A stretch of 64,000 bases of DNA from Polytrichum commune (Eukaryota > Streptophyta > Polytrichopsida > Polytrichales > Polytrichaceae), in NCBI GenBank assembly GCA_950295325.1, contig OX485809.1, positions 41,879,081-41,943,080 on the forward strand, in the 5' to 3' direction. The notes beneath the pieces are model-generated. The model ran no database searches and was not told where the DNA came from. It was given only the letters and a program-made list of their open reading frames with translations. Below, one piece after another: positions 33,550-47,272 of this stretch (position 1 is its first letter; every line of letters starts with the position of its first letter). Made by a program: the position numbers and the translations under genes.

Positions 33550-35806
33550 CTCTCTATATATCCATCTTTCTTGGTTGCGGCATCAGTACGTACGGATGTG
33601 CATTATGTAAAGAGAGAGATCATGCAGCTGTGAAGGCTCGTAGGTCGAGAAACTCGTCATCTCCTGCAGCAGTACCCAGATAAACAGCTAGGCTTTTTAT
33701 GAGTGAACATCCAAGCCATGCACTTCACGCATCCCCTGGGCACCTCCTCCTTGGGGTTTGCCACACAATTCCCCGTGCACCTTTTGCACGGTTTAGGTGG
33801 TACATATATGCCACCTGATTTTCCCAACAATTGAGAGTGAGAGTAAGTTTTTGAGTCGAATTTGGATTTCATGGCCCACAATTGCTTGATTGTCGAGCGG
33901 AGTTAAGATTACTGATCAAATCAAGGACGTACTTAAACATTCGGTAACAACCCGCCACCTAGCATCACACAACTTTAAGGTGCACAAAGCATACCCACTT
34001 AAGTGTAGATGGGTCTTAAGTGGCTTGTTTTCTTAAGTGGACCCGTAGATTTGATTGGTATGTGGTTTGGTGAGAGCCAAATAGCAAACATCATAAAGAC
34101 ACAATGTCTAAAAGAGAGTGGATTGTGTCTCTAAATATTAATAATTATACTATTCTCAATAGCGGACACAATTGGGAAGACCTGTGTATCCAATTAATAT
34201 ATCAACAAACATGCACTTCTAATAATCATAACTAAATCAAGGGTGGTATGATTTTCAATCTAGTTTCAACACATGTTTCATGTAAATTTGCTAATACAAC
34301 ACGAGTTTTGTTGTGTGAATTCAATCAGTTGAAGTTGGAGATCGTGAAAAACAAACTAAGTAACACCCACATACCTTAACACACCAACTACCAAAAAAAC
34401 CCACCCCCGGCAGTCCTCTCTTTAACTTGAAAAAGATCACCTTTGACATGAGGCAAAACACTAGATGTTTTATTTAGTGACACTTACTATGTGCAATTAC
34501 GCAATGCTATAACTATTTATTGTATATCTCAATTTTTTCCAACAAAGTTCAAATTGGTTGTTTGGACATTATGGAACACTAACATCCTTACGTGGTAAAA
34601 AATGACATTACTAGTAGAAATATATATCATTGTGTAACTCCGAATAGTAAGCATCACTAAGTACAATTTTAGCGCAACACTTTCCTTGGAGTCTAATTTT
34701 TTAAATGTAGCTTGGATATGTACATGTGAATCTAAGTCCATGATCTCTCTCTCTCTCTCATTCGGAGCAACACTGATCAACATTAAGATGTTTAATATGA
34801 TCTCAACTTTACTTCTAGAGGCAGTCCAAAACAATCAAAAGTTCATTGGCTAGGCATAGGACACTCCACTTGTTATAAGTGACTCAAAGACCGTAATACC
34901 ATGTTGGCTTTTTAGTTTTGTATTTTGGGATTGAAATGATTTTCCACCAACATGAAGTTCTAATAATATATTGGAACTTTGCCATGTTCAAATGGACAAG
35001 TGAGATCCAGTGGGTAAGAGATTATTGGAAATTTCTTGAAATAATTCAAAATATGGGCACTTCAATAAATACTTCCTTTGAACCAAATATGAAATACTGC
35101 ACAATTTATAATAAAAAAATATTGCAATGAAACAAGTGGATTAAATCACTCCTTTGGTTAAATTATAAACTCGCCATGACATAAACCAATCAATTGTTAT
35201 ACAACATTATCCAATTGAATATGGAGGGTGGGTGGAGCCAGGATCATGTTAGAGAGCATTTGGGAACTACACTAAGTTTATTCTCTCGCCAAAGCATATT
35301 TAACCTAATAAACTCGGGTGAAATAATGTCATAGCTATTATTTGAATAGAATGGCTAATAGCGATTGAGTAATGTTATGGATGAAGTACATACATAAAGA
35401 TGTCCTCTACTCCATGACTCGTAGGATACCGTCAACTAATTCTAAATTTACCCTAAAGGGAAAAAACAATGCCCTACTAATTTTTTGTCAACAATTACGA
35501 AGCATGTGATAGAAGGCTTGGGCTTCAATTCCTTTCAATTGGACCTTACTAAACTATTTTGGGATTGTTATTGATCACATTTATGGCGTTGAATACTCTA
35601 TAAATAGTGCCCCAATGCTATAGAATAGATCATTGCATTATCACCCTTCTAATGGATGAGTTTACTTAGACACCAACAATCCTTGGCCTACTAGAATAGA
35701 AGGATGTATACCTTCCTTAACTAATTCATATTGTTGGAAATGAAGTCCCCCCCCCGCGACGATCTGTTTGATGAATAGTGTTTGATAATCATGGGTACAA
35801 TCATAC
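33550..35806. other. AT-rich intergenic DNA
   Basis: No gene is supported. About 33990-34090 resembles the tandem repeat region near 8520 and 9540 (AGATGGGTCTTAA). A short element may lie at 35199-35379, bounded by ACAACATTATCCAA and, inverted, ATAACATTACTCAA. Confidence 0.4.
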
Positions 35807-35809
35807 TTA

Positions 35810-36109
35810 GGGTCGGTTCACATCCCAAGCCCCAAGTCCGACTTATGTTAGAAAGTCCCAACATGGAGGCAAAATCCCAACTTTTGAGCCTCAAGAAACC
35901 ATTTAAAATATGGTTCATTTACATTAAAATCGAATCTTGATTATTTTATGCAAAAAGACTTGTGAGATGTGTGTTGAGAGTTGGGTCTTCCTTTTTGCTC
36001 GACCCAACTCTCAACACACATCCCAAGCCTTACCTCCAAAAAGCGTTGCCATGTAGGCATCCATGTCATACTTGGGACTTAGGACTTGAGACTCCATGTG
36101 AACCGGTCC
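35810..36109. mobile_element. PIF/Harbinger-type MITE, 300 bp (TTA TSD)
   Basis: The ends are GGGTCGGTTCACAT and, inverted, GGACCGGTTCACAT, flanked by TTA at 35807-35809 and 36110-36112. G-rich ends and a TTA/TAA duplication are typical of PIF/Harbinger (Tourist) MITEs. At about 35971-36019 it holds an internal hairpin built on GTGTTGAGAGTTGGGT and its complement. It is not coding. Confidence 0.8.
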
Positions 36110-36637
36110 TTACCGGGGTTCATGAATATGAAATTGAGTCCCGAGAAATTCTTGTCCTTAGTTTAACCACTCCAGCACCGACCAACTTAGCGGATTCATC
36201 TAGTGGTGCCTTTACTTTGACTAGTCAGTGTTCAAGATTAGGACCTTGAAATGTCCACACAAAGTTGTTCATGTACATGTACCAACATGAGCAATAAGAT
36301 GAGTGTACTCATAACTCCTCGACTTTGAGGACCAACATGAAAGTTTTGGTGTTTGATTCATTGGACACTCACATTGCTAACAGAATACAAACGTATCTCA
36401 CTTTGTGGTTTATCATTTTGAGGGTGGAATGTGCTTGACTCCATGTGAATTATGGTCACTTATATGTGACAAATTTCCCTGGACAAAATGATATAAAAGT
36501 GAGGCAGACTACCGTCGCCCATTTGAGAGGTAACCATGATCATAATCAATTGTTTTTACTATCTAATTGAACCCTAAATCCTAAAGAGTACATGCAAGGT
36601 TGGGTACCGCTTCAGGAACTACAAAGTATTCTTTGTA

Positions 36638-38070
36638 CAGTCTAACCCCCATGATACGACATCTCCATTATACGACGCATTTCCCGTCGACCAAACTTTT
36701 TAGTGTTAATTTACCCCAATATTATGACAAGGGCGCTAGTAATATGACATTTTTTTAGGTCCAATTTGTCATATAATAGAGGTTATTGATGCATGCAATG
36801 GTGGGATCCCCGTTATGATTGACCTTGGGGTCAAGGAGTTAATGATAGATTCATCAATGGGTTGACTTAAGTAAACTCAAGCTAACTATTTAAAACTTTG
36901 GTTTCAAAACAAACATTGCACTTTTCAACCTTTGGAGTTGGGTGGAGGCTGAGGGTTTAGGGATTGTTGGATATGCAAAGTAGAAATTAAAAGTTGTTGA
37001 TGTCTCTTCTTGATTCCAAATTTGTCCTCACACTTGAATCCCACGTCTCTTTATATTGGAAGTTTCAGTCCTCGCCAACTTATACTCCTAGATTTGCCAA
37101 TGCCCCTCTTCGATTTCTTGGTGACGGCAGTGTTGAGTGGTGGGTGCTTTTCATTTCGGTTATAAGTCCAACAATTTCGGTGTCGATGACCATGTTTGCA
37201 CACAAGCAACTTGCACTCAATTTGGTAAGCATTGACCTCCTCCACATTGCTTATGGTAGCGGAAGATGTCTACAATATGGATGAGACTAGTTCATTTATC
37301 GAGCCCAACCAAACAAGACAAAGCACATGGAAATGTTCGTGGGCACAAATTTCAAAAGAACCGTCCTCACTCGTGCTCTTGTTGTAAACACAACATGCAC
37401 TGACAAGTTGAAACCTATGATTATTTACAAATCTCTACTCCCAAGATGCTTTGGAAGGTGGTTGCCACCAAATTATGTGTGGTGGTTTGCGAACCAAACG
37501 GCATGGATGACATCATATGTTTTTGAGAGTTGGATGATGGTCTCAATGTACATTTTAAATCTCAAAAGCATAAGGTACTTTTAATTATGGACAATTTTGC
37601 TACCCATTCCCTTAAGCATGTTGGTAGGGGTGAATCATTTGGTTTTTCAACCTCGCAATTGAGCAATCTTCCTATTGCTTTCTTAACACCCGATGTTACA
37701 AGTGTGGTGCAACCTTTGGATAAGGGGAAAATTCCTTCATTCAAAGTTTGGTATAAGAAGAAGCTTTTGGAATGGGTTCTCTCTTAGTTTGATTCTTGTA
37801 ATCACCGGGACTTGAGTGAGGGAAATAATGTCTAATATAAGGTATGTTATTATATGGTGCTCTCAAGTGTGGAGAGAGATGAATCCCCAAATCATAGGAA
37901 ACAATTGGAGGATTCCAAGATTTTACTTGCAAATTGGAGTGTCGATTTTGCCATATATATTGAACATGAGAAATCGAGAATGAAAGAAGCATCAAATGAA
38001 TTTGCAAGTCTTGTTTCCTTTTTGAAACTTAGAAGTGAAGAAATGCTTATTGAAGAATATGTGCAATAAT
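36638..38070 (+). pseudogene. pogo/Tigger-like (DDE_1) transposase pseudogene, copy 1
   Basis: A TA dinucleotide followed by CAGTCTAACCCCCATGATAC at 36638 resembles pogo/Tigger terminal repeats; the other end was not found. Downstream, frame-shifted pieces read VYNMDETSSF (first Asp region), then VLLIMDNFATHS (second Asp), then FLTPDVTSVVQPLDKGKIPS (third acidic residue region), then FKVWYKKKLLEW. A C-terminal piece reads LRSEEMLIEEYVQ. This order is that of DDE_1 transposases. Several frame breaks make it inactive. An inverted copy lies at 46060-47272. Confidence 0.8.
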
Positions 38071-39550
38071 ATCAATAACCATTTATCTTTGTGTGTAATT
38101 ACCAACCACATGGGGCTTTGAGATGAAATAGTTGTACACGTTTTATGTGTATTTAAGATTTATTTAAGTTTATTTCACTCCCTTGTATCCTAACATGTTT
38201 GGATTTATCTTTAAACCACCAAATATCTTCAAGAAAATATCATTTTGCATGTTGCCCTATTGTCATAATTAGTTGCATTTATCAAGAATGTAAAATTTAT
38301 AATTCATGGGTTTTTTTAACATATGTATGAGCTTTATGTTGATATTTATGAATTGATTGAACTATGTTGCAGCTTACGATGTATGTGCTTGCACGAAAAG
38401 TCATTATTTTCTTTTTATTAAGAAAAAATGACAAGTCCTTAATGCAATAAAAGGGACATTTGAAATAAATCCAAACTTGCACTTGATGGGCCCTATAGTG
38501 AAAGTGGACCATGTTGAGGGACCTTATCATATGTTTGGGTTCGAATCCTTATCATGACAATATAATATTTCCAAAAGCCAATGACAGTTTCATTGGCACC
38601 ACAACCCTAATATTACATTAGGCCCACATCTACTCGATGGACACAACACACTGTCCCATAGAAACATCATCAACTTGATGCCATGCATAACAACTCATAC
38701 ATTTTCCATCAATTTTGAGTACACATTTGCTCCGTCACGCATTCAAGGTCCAATATAAAAGTGGACTTTGTACCGCCTCTAGCTTCTCCGGTTGTCAAGG
38801 GCCCTCTAGCTCTAGTGTAAAGTGGCCCTTATCTACTACACAAATACGAGTCATGGCTTTTTTTTTGGGTGTTGAGACAGAAGACCACAAGAGCAACAAG
38901 CCAAAGCTGGAATGAATGAAGAACCAAGAAAACGCACCCACATTGAAGGGAGGGGAGGGGAGGCCGGCGAGGCGAGCCAAGAACCTCATGGGTTTGTACG
39001 AGGCCACATTGAAGTACAAATCATCATGAACGACGGCCTGCAACCAAAATCCTCCCCGGGATGAGAACGCTAAATATAAACACCCGGGCCACACTCAGGC
39101 GGAGGGAGAATATGAATATATATATATATATATAAAAGCCACACGTCCTCCTATTTTGAAGGCTAGAAGAAGGGGAGAGTAGTGGGGATATTCTCCTCCA
39201 TTTGTATTTCAAACTGTGCGGCGGCAGTGGGATTTGAAATTCGGTAATAACCTACTCCGGCTTTCAAGCAAAGAAGTAGGTGCGAGTATCATATGGAGTA
39301 CGGATGGATGGATGCATGGATGGATGCATGATGTGTTATGTAGATACTATTAAGCAAAAGTAGATGGAAGTACAGTAGAAGGAAGCATGGAGAAAGTTAC
39401 TGTAGTCTCATAGTACGATCCCCCCCAAAAAGGAAAAAGTCGTGTGAAGCCAGCTTACAAATGATGTTCTACTTTCGCTATTATATACTACACCATGCCC
39501 ACATTACGGACGGATGGACAGTTTGCAATAGCAAGCGTTCCTTCCTTCCT
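38071..39550. other. Intergenic DNA
   Basis: No gene is supported. It includes (TA)n at about 39117-39136 and GGATGGATG-type tandem repeats at about 39300-39330. Motifs near 38460-38840 (AGTGGACCATGTTGAGGGAC, GTGTAAAGTGGCCCTTAT) are shared with about 24490-24650. Confidence 0.4.
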
Positions 39551-39551
39551 T

Positions 39552-39690
39552 GATGTTACTCAACTGATGAGCTGTGTTCATGAATCTAGTAGTAGATTTG
39601 AGAATAAAGACTCCGGATGTCGGATTCCTATTGCTTCATACTAAATATGAAGTCAGGGCAACTCAACACATCTCATCAACTCTAAACCTT
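39552..39690 (+). mobile_element. Partial copy of the 28130 foldback element
   Basis: It shares ATGTTACTCAACTGATGAGCTG, GAATAAA, CGGATGT, AATATGAAGTCAGGGCAA and CATCTCATCA with the outer left part of 28130-28260. The hairpin section is absent. Confidence 0.55.
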
Positions 39691-41135
39691 ATCTACTACT
39701 TATGCAAGTACAATCTAGTTGGGGATGGCCTCTAACATGAGTTGGGCCAATCAGTTGATTGCAAGTGTAACTTAGCAATTTTAAGAAGTCGTTCCACTTG
39801 AAACAAGATGGGTAAGATAGAGCTTTGTGATGTCTACTTACATATAAACTCGTCCACTGGGAAGATCATAAGATTCATCAACTAACCTACCATGTTTGAT
39901 GGTATCAACTTCCCCTTGCAATGATTATGGGACCAAGTGTAAAATTGGCACTTTTTATTTTATTTTCTATTTTGTTGGTAAATTTTCAAGTTGATTCTAA
40001 TGTGAAAGATGGGGGAAGTTCACGAGCCACCCAAGTCCAAGTACGTTTAAAGGTGAGTATGAGATGGGTTTGGTATATTGGCCGTCATTACGGGAACCAT
40101 AATACCTAGCATATGCTCGGAATTGACAAACAACAAATCAAAAAATGAAAGCAATGTAGTGCTATTAAATAATGTTATGGTAAGACCAAGGAATCATATG
40201 ATTTCGTAATGATATAAGAGAGCATGAATTAATATGAAGCAATTCGGTTGGAATGAATTGGCCCTGAAGTCATAAAATACTTGTGTTCACTAAATTCCCT
40301 TCTTCCACGATGGGTAACTTTATGAAGCCTCCGCGAAGGTGGCTTGGTTTCCATGTAAACTCGTGCAACATGGAGATGAAGGGACTAATTGTAAGGTGCT
40401 ATGCACATGGGGGTTCGCATGGGACAACTGGACTAATTGGTGATAGTTGATCGAGACTTTGTTGTCTTTCAATTTATGAAGGGGAATAAGGAATGTATGT
40501 ACCTAGTGTGGTACTTTGTAGGTGATGAATATTGGTTTGTGAATCTACCTCCAATAAGTTGTGTTGTTCCTAATTCAACATTTTTGGGTTGATAATTTGA
40601 CCACAACATGCTAAAATGTTCATGAACATGTATGTGAATTATGCATTAGTAACTATTGCAATTCAAATCAAGCATTTATACACTTTAAGTTGTAATGTGG
40701 TTTGACCAAAAAAACTAGAAAGAATTGCATATCATGTTCTATATAAAAAGCCTGTGTGATTTATATCCAAAATATTATGAATAAATTCATATTATACGTG
40801 GAAACAAAAGAAAAATCTACTAAAATAGTTGCACTTATATAAGCATAATCCAAATTATTTCCACAAGAGTTATAGCATTCTCTTTACTTCTCCGTGGTCC
40901 TCCATGGAGTAAATAGCCACATATATCAATAAGATAGAAATTGGATTGAAAGAAACCAATTTTAACTTTTCAATTGATGTGTGCAAAACAAACACGTCCA
41001 CTCATTGGACTCTCATCACTCAACTACACCTTTTCATTCGGGGACAAAGACATGAACCCAACATGCCAATGATGTTAAGAAATCTACTCTGAGTGAGAGC
41101 CAATAATAACTTGTTCACAATATGTGTATGGTTGA
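39691..41135. other. AT-rich intergenic DNA
   Basis: No gene is supported. A 62-codon frame at 39921-40109 starts with a hydrophobic, signal-peptide-like run but has no further support. Confidence 0.4.
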
Positions 41136-41500
41136 TCAATTGTACAACGCAATGATATTGATTTTAGAGTCCGGGAAGCCAATGAGGATGGTTTTAAACC
41201 AACTTATTCCTGAGAGTGGCGGAGATGTAGTAGCCTCCATGACATAGAGGCTAATGTCAACTTGATGGTCCAATTGAAAGAAAGACTTTAAGTTGCCCAG
41301 GACTACATTCTCAAATAATGATAGGAACTTATCTCTAATGGAGTCATATAAGGGACTTTCCAAGACAAGATGTGCCTCATTTTCAATTGCATTATGCGAG
41401 CAATAATGGCCTAATCTATTCTCTCTAGAGATGGGGATAATCATTCATCGTCCAATTTCAATGGCAAGCCTATGGTTCAAGATGCAACAATGATTATTAT
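41136..41500 (-). pseudogene. LINE reverse-transcriptase C-terminal tail
   Basis: The minus strand reads NHRLAIE, then IPISRENRLGHYCSHNAIEN, then EAHLVLESPLYDSIRDKFLS, then VVLGNLKSFFQLDHQVDISL. This is the zinc-knuckle-like tail typical of LINE ORF2 (LAIETGR, then C-x2-C, then HLVLECPLY, then IRDKF). Only the end of the element is present. Related pieces lie at 17930-18400 and 62990-63145. Confidence 0.7.
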
Positions 41501-44320
41501 CTAAGTGGGTGGACATGGTTCACATGGTGAGTCTATTGACCTACCAACTGAAGAAAAAATAAAATAATGAATGATTATGGAAATTTCTACAAATTTTGAA
41601 GCAATAAAGTTATTTTAACACATAGTCAATCTATAAGTTAACCCCATAACCACTCATCTAAATGCTAATGTTGGATTACGATAATTATCAAAACTCTTCA
41701 TAGGGCAATCAATCACAGGTTGCCACCACATAAATATTAACTCCATTCGCCTAAAAAATATAGATCTCATCCATGTTGGCATTACATGACCCTAGTGAGT
41801 AGTTGAATGGACCTGGTTGACTATGGATGCCTTAACCTTAACCATAGCTATGTGTTGAAACATGTTATCTACGCTAATCATCCCACGATTACATGTCACT
41901 AAAGGTTGAACCACTTATTCCCGATTAGGACCCCATTAGGAATCTGTGGGGTACATGAATTTCAATGAGGTTGGGACTCATTTCAATAATTTATTTCGTG
42001 GGTGGTTAAAACAAGGTTCCACGTTTCATGGCGGACTTTTGTGCATAGTAGGACATGATTGTCAATTGTCACGTTAATTAGAGCATGAATTATTGAGAAT
42101 GTCAAAATTTTCATAACTAATTAAAGGCAAATGTTTCCAAAAAGTAGAGGTTTGTGAGTCATAATCTAGACCCCTAGAAGGTATTAGTTTTCATGAGTCT
42201 ATGGAAGTTTTAAACAATTGGTTAAAGCAACCTAAATAATAAAATAATAAAAAGCTCCTTTAGGGCTCAACTTCAAAATTCCAAACAATTGCAAGTAGTA
42301 CAGAAAGGGAAAAACATTGCATGCAATGTACAGGGTTGAAGAAGAATATTCACAATCCGGTGATAATGGCAATTTTCTTTTTTGTCATGATCGACAACAA
42401 TGCACGCACTTCTTGCCAACTTGTACACAAACAAATCTTTTTTTTAAGTCTCCAACTTCAGTCATGGTATCACCGTGGAATCGATAGTGCCATGGCACAT
42501 GACCACGGTGTTGTGTGCTAGAATAAGGAGGAATTTGTCTAAAAATGATCGGTCATGGCAGACTCTAGATGGTGGTAATGTGTTTATGCCAACTTTGGGC
42601 TTTAAATATTCACAATAATTTCAATTAAAGGAATACAATTACCGAAAAATTACAATCCTCTTGATTCATATCTTCCTACACAAGAAAAAAATTACCCCGC
42701 ATTATACTTCTCCAAATTTGGCGCATAGTATCTTGAGTGATCAATTATGGGTCGCTCTACCTTATTCAGAGTTACGTAGTGCAATAATGTCTTACTCAAG
42801 AGTTCAATTTTTACTAACAAAATTTCAATAAGTTGTTCGGACATTATAGAACATATATGACTTTTCTTGATAAAATATTACACTCTCAATAAAATGTTAC
42901 AACATTGCAAAACTCCGCATAGTAACATGCATTACTTGAGATAGTCAATGTACTCACCAAGGAGTCATTAATGCATGTGGATCTTCACTAAACAATTATG
43001 TTATTGTGGGGTACAAGCATGGTGAAGTGGACCAAAAAAATCTCATGGTATACTAAAACCATAATTTGTTTTGGTCAAACACCTAAAAGTAGTAGCAAAA
43101 TGTTGTTTAAATTGTGATTTTTTTTCATGATGCCCTCTATTGTTGTGTCAAATGACCATGTATATGATATCAAGATGGGGTTTTTAAGACTCATCATCAA
43201 AAGCGATGCTCAAAGTAAATGGTTGAATATGGTTTGGGATGTAAATTTCATGGCCTTAAATATTTTGAAATTGGATTTTTTTTCACACTCCTTGAATTCA
43301 TTTTACACTCGAGGGCATCATCAAAACAAATGTAGAAAATCATCAATTCAATGTATTTTTATCCCATTTAGAACAAAAGTTAGAAAATTACTTGTTTAGT
43401 TCACCTACTTGCACACTACTTGCATTTTTTTATTTTTTAATTTGTGGCACAATGTTAACTGACTGGCTTTGTGCATCTTTTTCTAATAATTTTTTTTCCC
43501 CACAAAATTAAAAGCTAGTGTATAGTTTTGAATCGCTTTCAATCAAACCTTGCATGGATCAAGAGTTGTCCACTTTAATGTGCTTGCACCGTGTGGACCA
43601 CAAACATTTTCTAGGGCTAATGCTAATTCTCATAAAATTTGCCGCATTAAATTTGAATCCATGCTAAATTTATAGTTATAAAACTAGCATTGGCCACATT
43701 AAGTGATTTTAAAAAATGACTATGGGTAATTAATCTAATTTGTGTTATTTTTTCATTTAACTAATATTCAATGTGTTAATTGAAAGTCTTCACGAAGAAT
43801 TGGGGGAAGACCCAATCTTGGACCCAAGTTAATTCCGTCTCGACTAGAAATATGTGTGTCTCATGTTGATTATTTTCACACTAATTTTCCACCCACACTA
43901 ATAGGACTATTCAAGTAGTTTCCAACCTATGTATCCACCTTAAAGAATTGTCCTACAAAACTCCTTACAACCCTCGCCAACACTATTCATCCTTGCCATG
44001 TGGGGATTCCATGTAGATTTGTCATCCATTGAAGATGTTATGGGATGTTCAAAAGTACCCTCGTGTAAACCTATCAGAATTCAAGGACTCTCAAGAGCCA
44101 TGGCCCTAATGGCTTTTGTGTAAACATGCCCTTAGCAATAGATTATGAATTGCGCATAGCTCAAAACAAGACGACTTGATATTCCATGTGAAGTCATCAA
44201 ACATGAATAAAGGGGCTATAGCAAAAACTTCAACTTTGAGATAGGATTGTGGTTAATGTATTTCAATTGGCTCACATTACACTAATATTATATTAATCAT
44301 CATCATAATATGATATTTAG
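41501..44320. other. AT-rich intergenic DNA
   Basis: No gene was recognised. The 90-codon frame at 43127-43399 has no recognised domain. GGGCATGTTTACACAA-type termini occur inverted at about 44118-44135 and direct at about 44576, hinting at another TIR element that I could not bound. Confidence 0.4.
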
Positions 44321-44363
44321 TGTGTGTGTGTATATATATATATATACACACACACATACACAC
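44321..44363. repeat. Palindromic (GT)n(TA)n(CA)n microsatellite
   Basis: GT repeats run through TA repeats into CA repeats, a perfectly symmetric array able to form a hairpin. Confidence 0.85.
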
Positions 44364-46059
44364 ACTCTATGGCAATAAAATAAATCGCTACATTCTCATC
44401 CTTGGGATGAGTAAGTTGGAGTGGTGGGTTAGGATGAAAGAAAATTATTGTATACCATCATTTTTCTCATCCATAGATGTTTACAACTTGACAAATTTGG
44501 GGTCGTTGATACTAATTATAGTGTGAATTCATTCAAATGTGACAAAGTCTAGCCAAAGAAGATGAACATATAGCATAGGGCATGTTTACACAAGTGACTA
44601 CCGGTCATGACTATTGCATTCTAAATATCTTTTGTTACACTTCCGTTTTACGTGAGGTCAACAAAAATAAGAGCGACCATGGATTAGCATGTCAAAAAAA
44701 TTGATGAGGAGTTGGCATGAAATCCTACATGTTTGAAGATGAATAATATTTGATGGTCATCCAAATTTTGTGACAATAGAATCCAAATAGATTGTTTCAA
44801 CCAAAAAATAAGACGACCATCTTTGAAGAAATATGTCGACTTCCATTCAATTTTATTTTGGAATATATAAAACAACAACGACAAAAAGAAGTTCAATAAT
44901 ATTATCATAGGTTTCAAAAAAAAAACACTAGGTTCCAGTCTAAGTCCGTTTTGCATTGCGTCCTCTTACTGAGACTTTCAAAAAAGTAATGTGGATTTAT
45001 CATGGGCATGGCCTTCTTCAACCGCAAGAAACAGCTAGGGCGAACCAACCCATACATTGGTTCATGGGAAGCAAGGGTTTAGACATCCAACAAGAAACAA
45101 GTGTATGAGGTGGTTTGCCTAATCGCAAGAAACCCTAAATAGCTTTTCGATTCACATGGCGATTGGTCACGTGTGTGTAAAACAGCCCTCACAGCCCGAG
45201 CAGATGATCGAAGGAGATCCGAATTTATTACTGTTGGGACTTGGAGGACGCCGGGGACAGCCTGCCAGCTTTGGAGCTTGTCAGTTGCTTCATTTGTGAC
45301 AGGTTTTGAAGCTAAGTTAAGTGCAGACAGACTCAGGTGTCATATCCTAGCACGAGATTACAGAGGGGGCTTAATTAATTTGCACTTGCATTTTGGCTTA
45401 CATACAGTACCCAATAATTCCTCAAACAGGTACTGCGATAAGGACACCAGGAGATCCTATGGCCCGCCCATTCAAATGTTCAAATTACCTCAAATAAATG
45501 GTATACTGTTATAGTTGCAATATGTGTGCACAAATGTTCTCCAAATTCGGACCTGCTTGTGATTAACTACCACAACAGTCTTGGTATAAATTCACTGGTG
45601 TCCTGGTGAGCAGACGCTGGAGTTGAAATCTGAGGGAGGATGGGCCAACTGAAGTCACGGCCGTCGACCCGTGATGAAAAGGAAACATTCAGTGTAATCA
45701 TTATGCACATCAATTCTAAGGAAGTCAATGTTGTATTGTGTTTGCAAATAGTCTTCTCCCCCCTTTCATATGACACGTTTCGTCACACAAGACAGTGTCA
45801 TATTATCCGAATAACATCTTCTGCATAATAGGACGTTTTGGTCTCAGATGTTGTACTATCGAGGTTTTCAAAGAAAATGGCGTACTGGAAATACCATTTT
45901 GTATACACAATGAAGAGACACAAGCATGAAAGAAATCTTTCATATTAAATGTATATGTTCACAACCCCGCACACTATGGAGTTTAAGAAAATAATATAGT
46001 CTCATGATGATGTCTTCACCATATCACACACTACAAAAGTAAGAATTTATTGTCTTTCA
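44364..46059. other. Intergenic, includes short dispersed repeat copy 2
   Basis: 45064-45140 matches 2229-2303. About 45170-45830 is less AT-rich, with a 113-codon frame at 45173-45514, but nothing in it is recognisable. Confidence 0.4.
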
Positions 46060-47272
46060 ATCATGTTTGTTGATGTTGGAAGTTGACATCTTGTTTCATT
46101 TATCCACAAAAGATTGCATGTTCATCACATCTATAACTGAAATCTCCAAAGGATGCTTCACCCCAAAATTTGATAGTAATTGGGTTCACGGGCTTGAGGA
46201 AGCTTGACTATTGATATTGGTCGGTCATCCACATCGTTTCGCTTCATTGGTTCTTCATTCAATCTAAACCCAAGTGGTTTTCTTTACCCCATGTCAAATC
46301 CACCCATTCAACCATGTTATATTATGCATCAACAATTTCCTACCCTGCTAGTTGCACATATTCTCCAATAGGCATTTCTTCACTTCTCAGAGTTAAAGAG
46401 GAAACGAGACTTCCATATTTGCTTGTTGCTTCTTTCGTTCTCAATTTCTCATGGTCAATATATATGGCAAAATCGGCACTCCAATCTGCAAGTAAAATCT
46501 TGGAATCCTCCAATTGTTTCCTATGGTTTGGGGATTCATCTCTCTCTACACTTGAGAGCACCACATAATAACATGCCTTACATTAGACACTATTTCCCTC
46601 ACTCAAGTCCCAGTGGATACAAGAATCAAACTAAGAGAGAACTCATTCCAAAAGCTTCTCTTATACCGAACTTTCTTATAATGAAGCAATTATTCCCTTA
46701 TCCAAAGGTTGCACCACACTTGTAACATAAGGTGGTAAGAAAGCAATAGAAAGACTGCGAGGTTGAAAAACCAAATGATTCACCCCCACCAACATGCTTA
46801 AGGGAACGGATAGCAAAATTGTCCATAATTAAGAGTACCTTATGCTTTTGAGATTTGAAATGTACATTGAGACGATCATCCAATTGTCGAATACATATGA
46901 TGTCATCCATGCCATTTGATTCGCAAATCACCACACATAATTTGGTGGCAACCACTTTCCAAAGCATCTTGGGCATAGAGATTTGTAAATAATCCTAGGT
47001 TTCAGCTTGTCAATGCATGTCGTGTTTACAACACGAGCAAGATATCAATTCCACTCATTGGCTCGCCCGGGTTGGTTGTATTTTGGGTTCTTTTGCACCC
47101 TCCACCTCCACCCAAATCCAAAGGCTGAAAAGTGCATGATTTGTTTGGAAACCAAAGTTTTAAACAATAAGCTTAAGTTAACTTAAGCTAACCCATTGAT
47201 GAATCCATCACTAACTCCTTGATCCCAATGCCAATCATACAATGGGTTCCACCATTGTATGCATTAATTATC
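46060..47272 (-). pseudogene. pogo/Tigger-like transposase pseudogene, copy 2 (inverted)
   Basis: The minus strand carries the same pieces as 36638-38070: KHKVLLIMDNFAIRSLKHVG, then VLSSVERDESPNHRKQLEDS, then LRSEEMPIGEYVQLAG. Homology continues into the 5' part at 47100-47272. It extends further at the C-terminal side than copy 1, with WMTDQYQ and FWGEASFGDFSYRCDEH readable before 46060. The Asp of LLIMDN is kept, but other regions are broken, and the terminal repeat seen in copy 1 is missing. Confidence 0.75.

Noticed and set aside
39921-40109. Possible small secreted peptide with a hydrophobic N-terminus
   Set aside because: 62 codons in AT-rich DNA, no cleavage-site context, no conserved cysteines, no splice partners.
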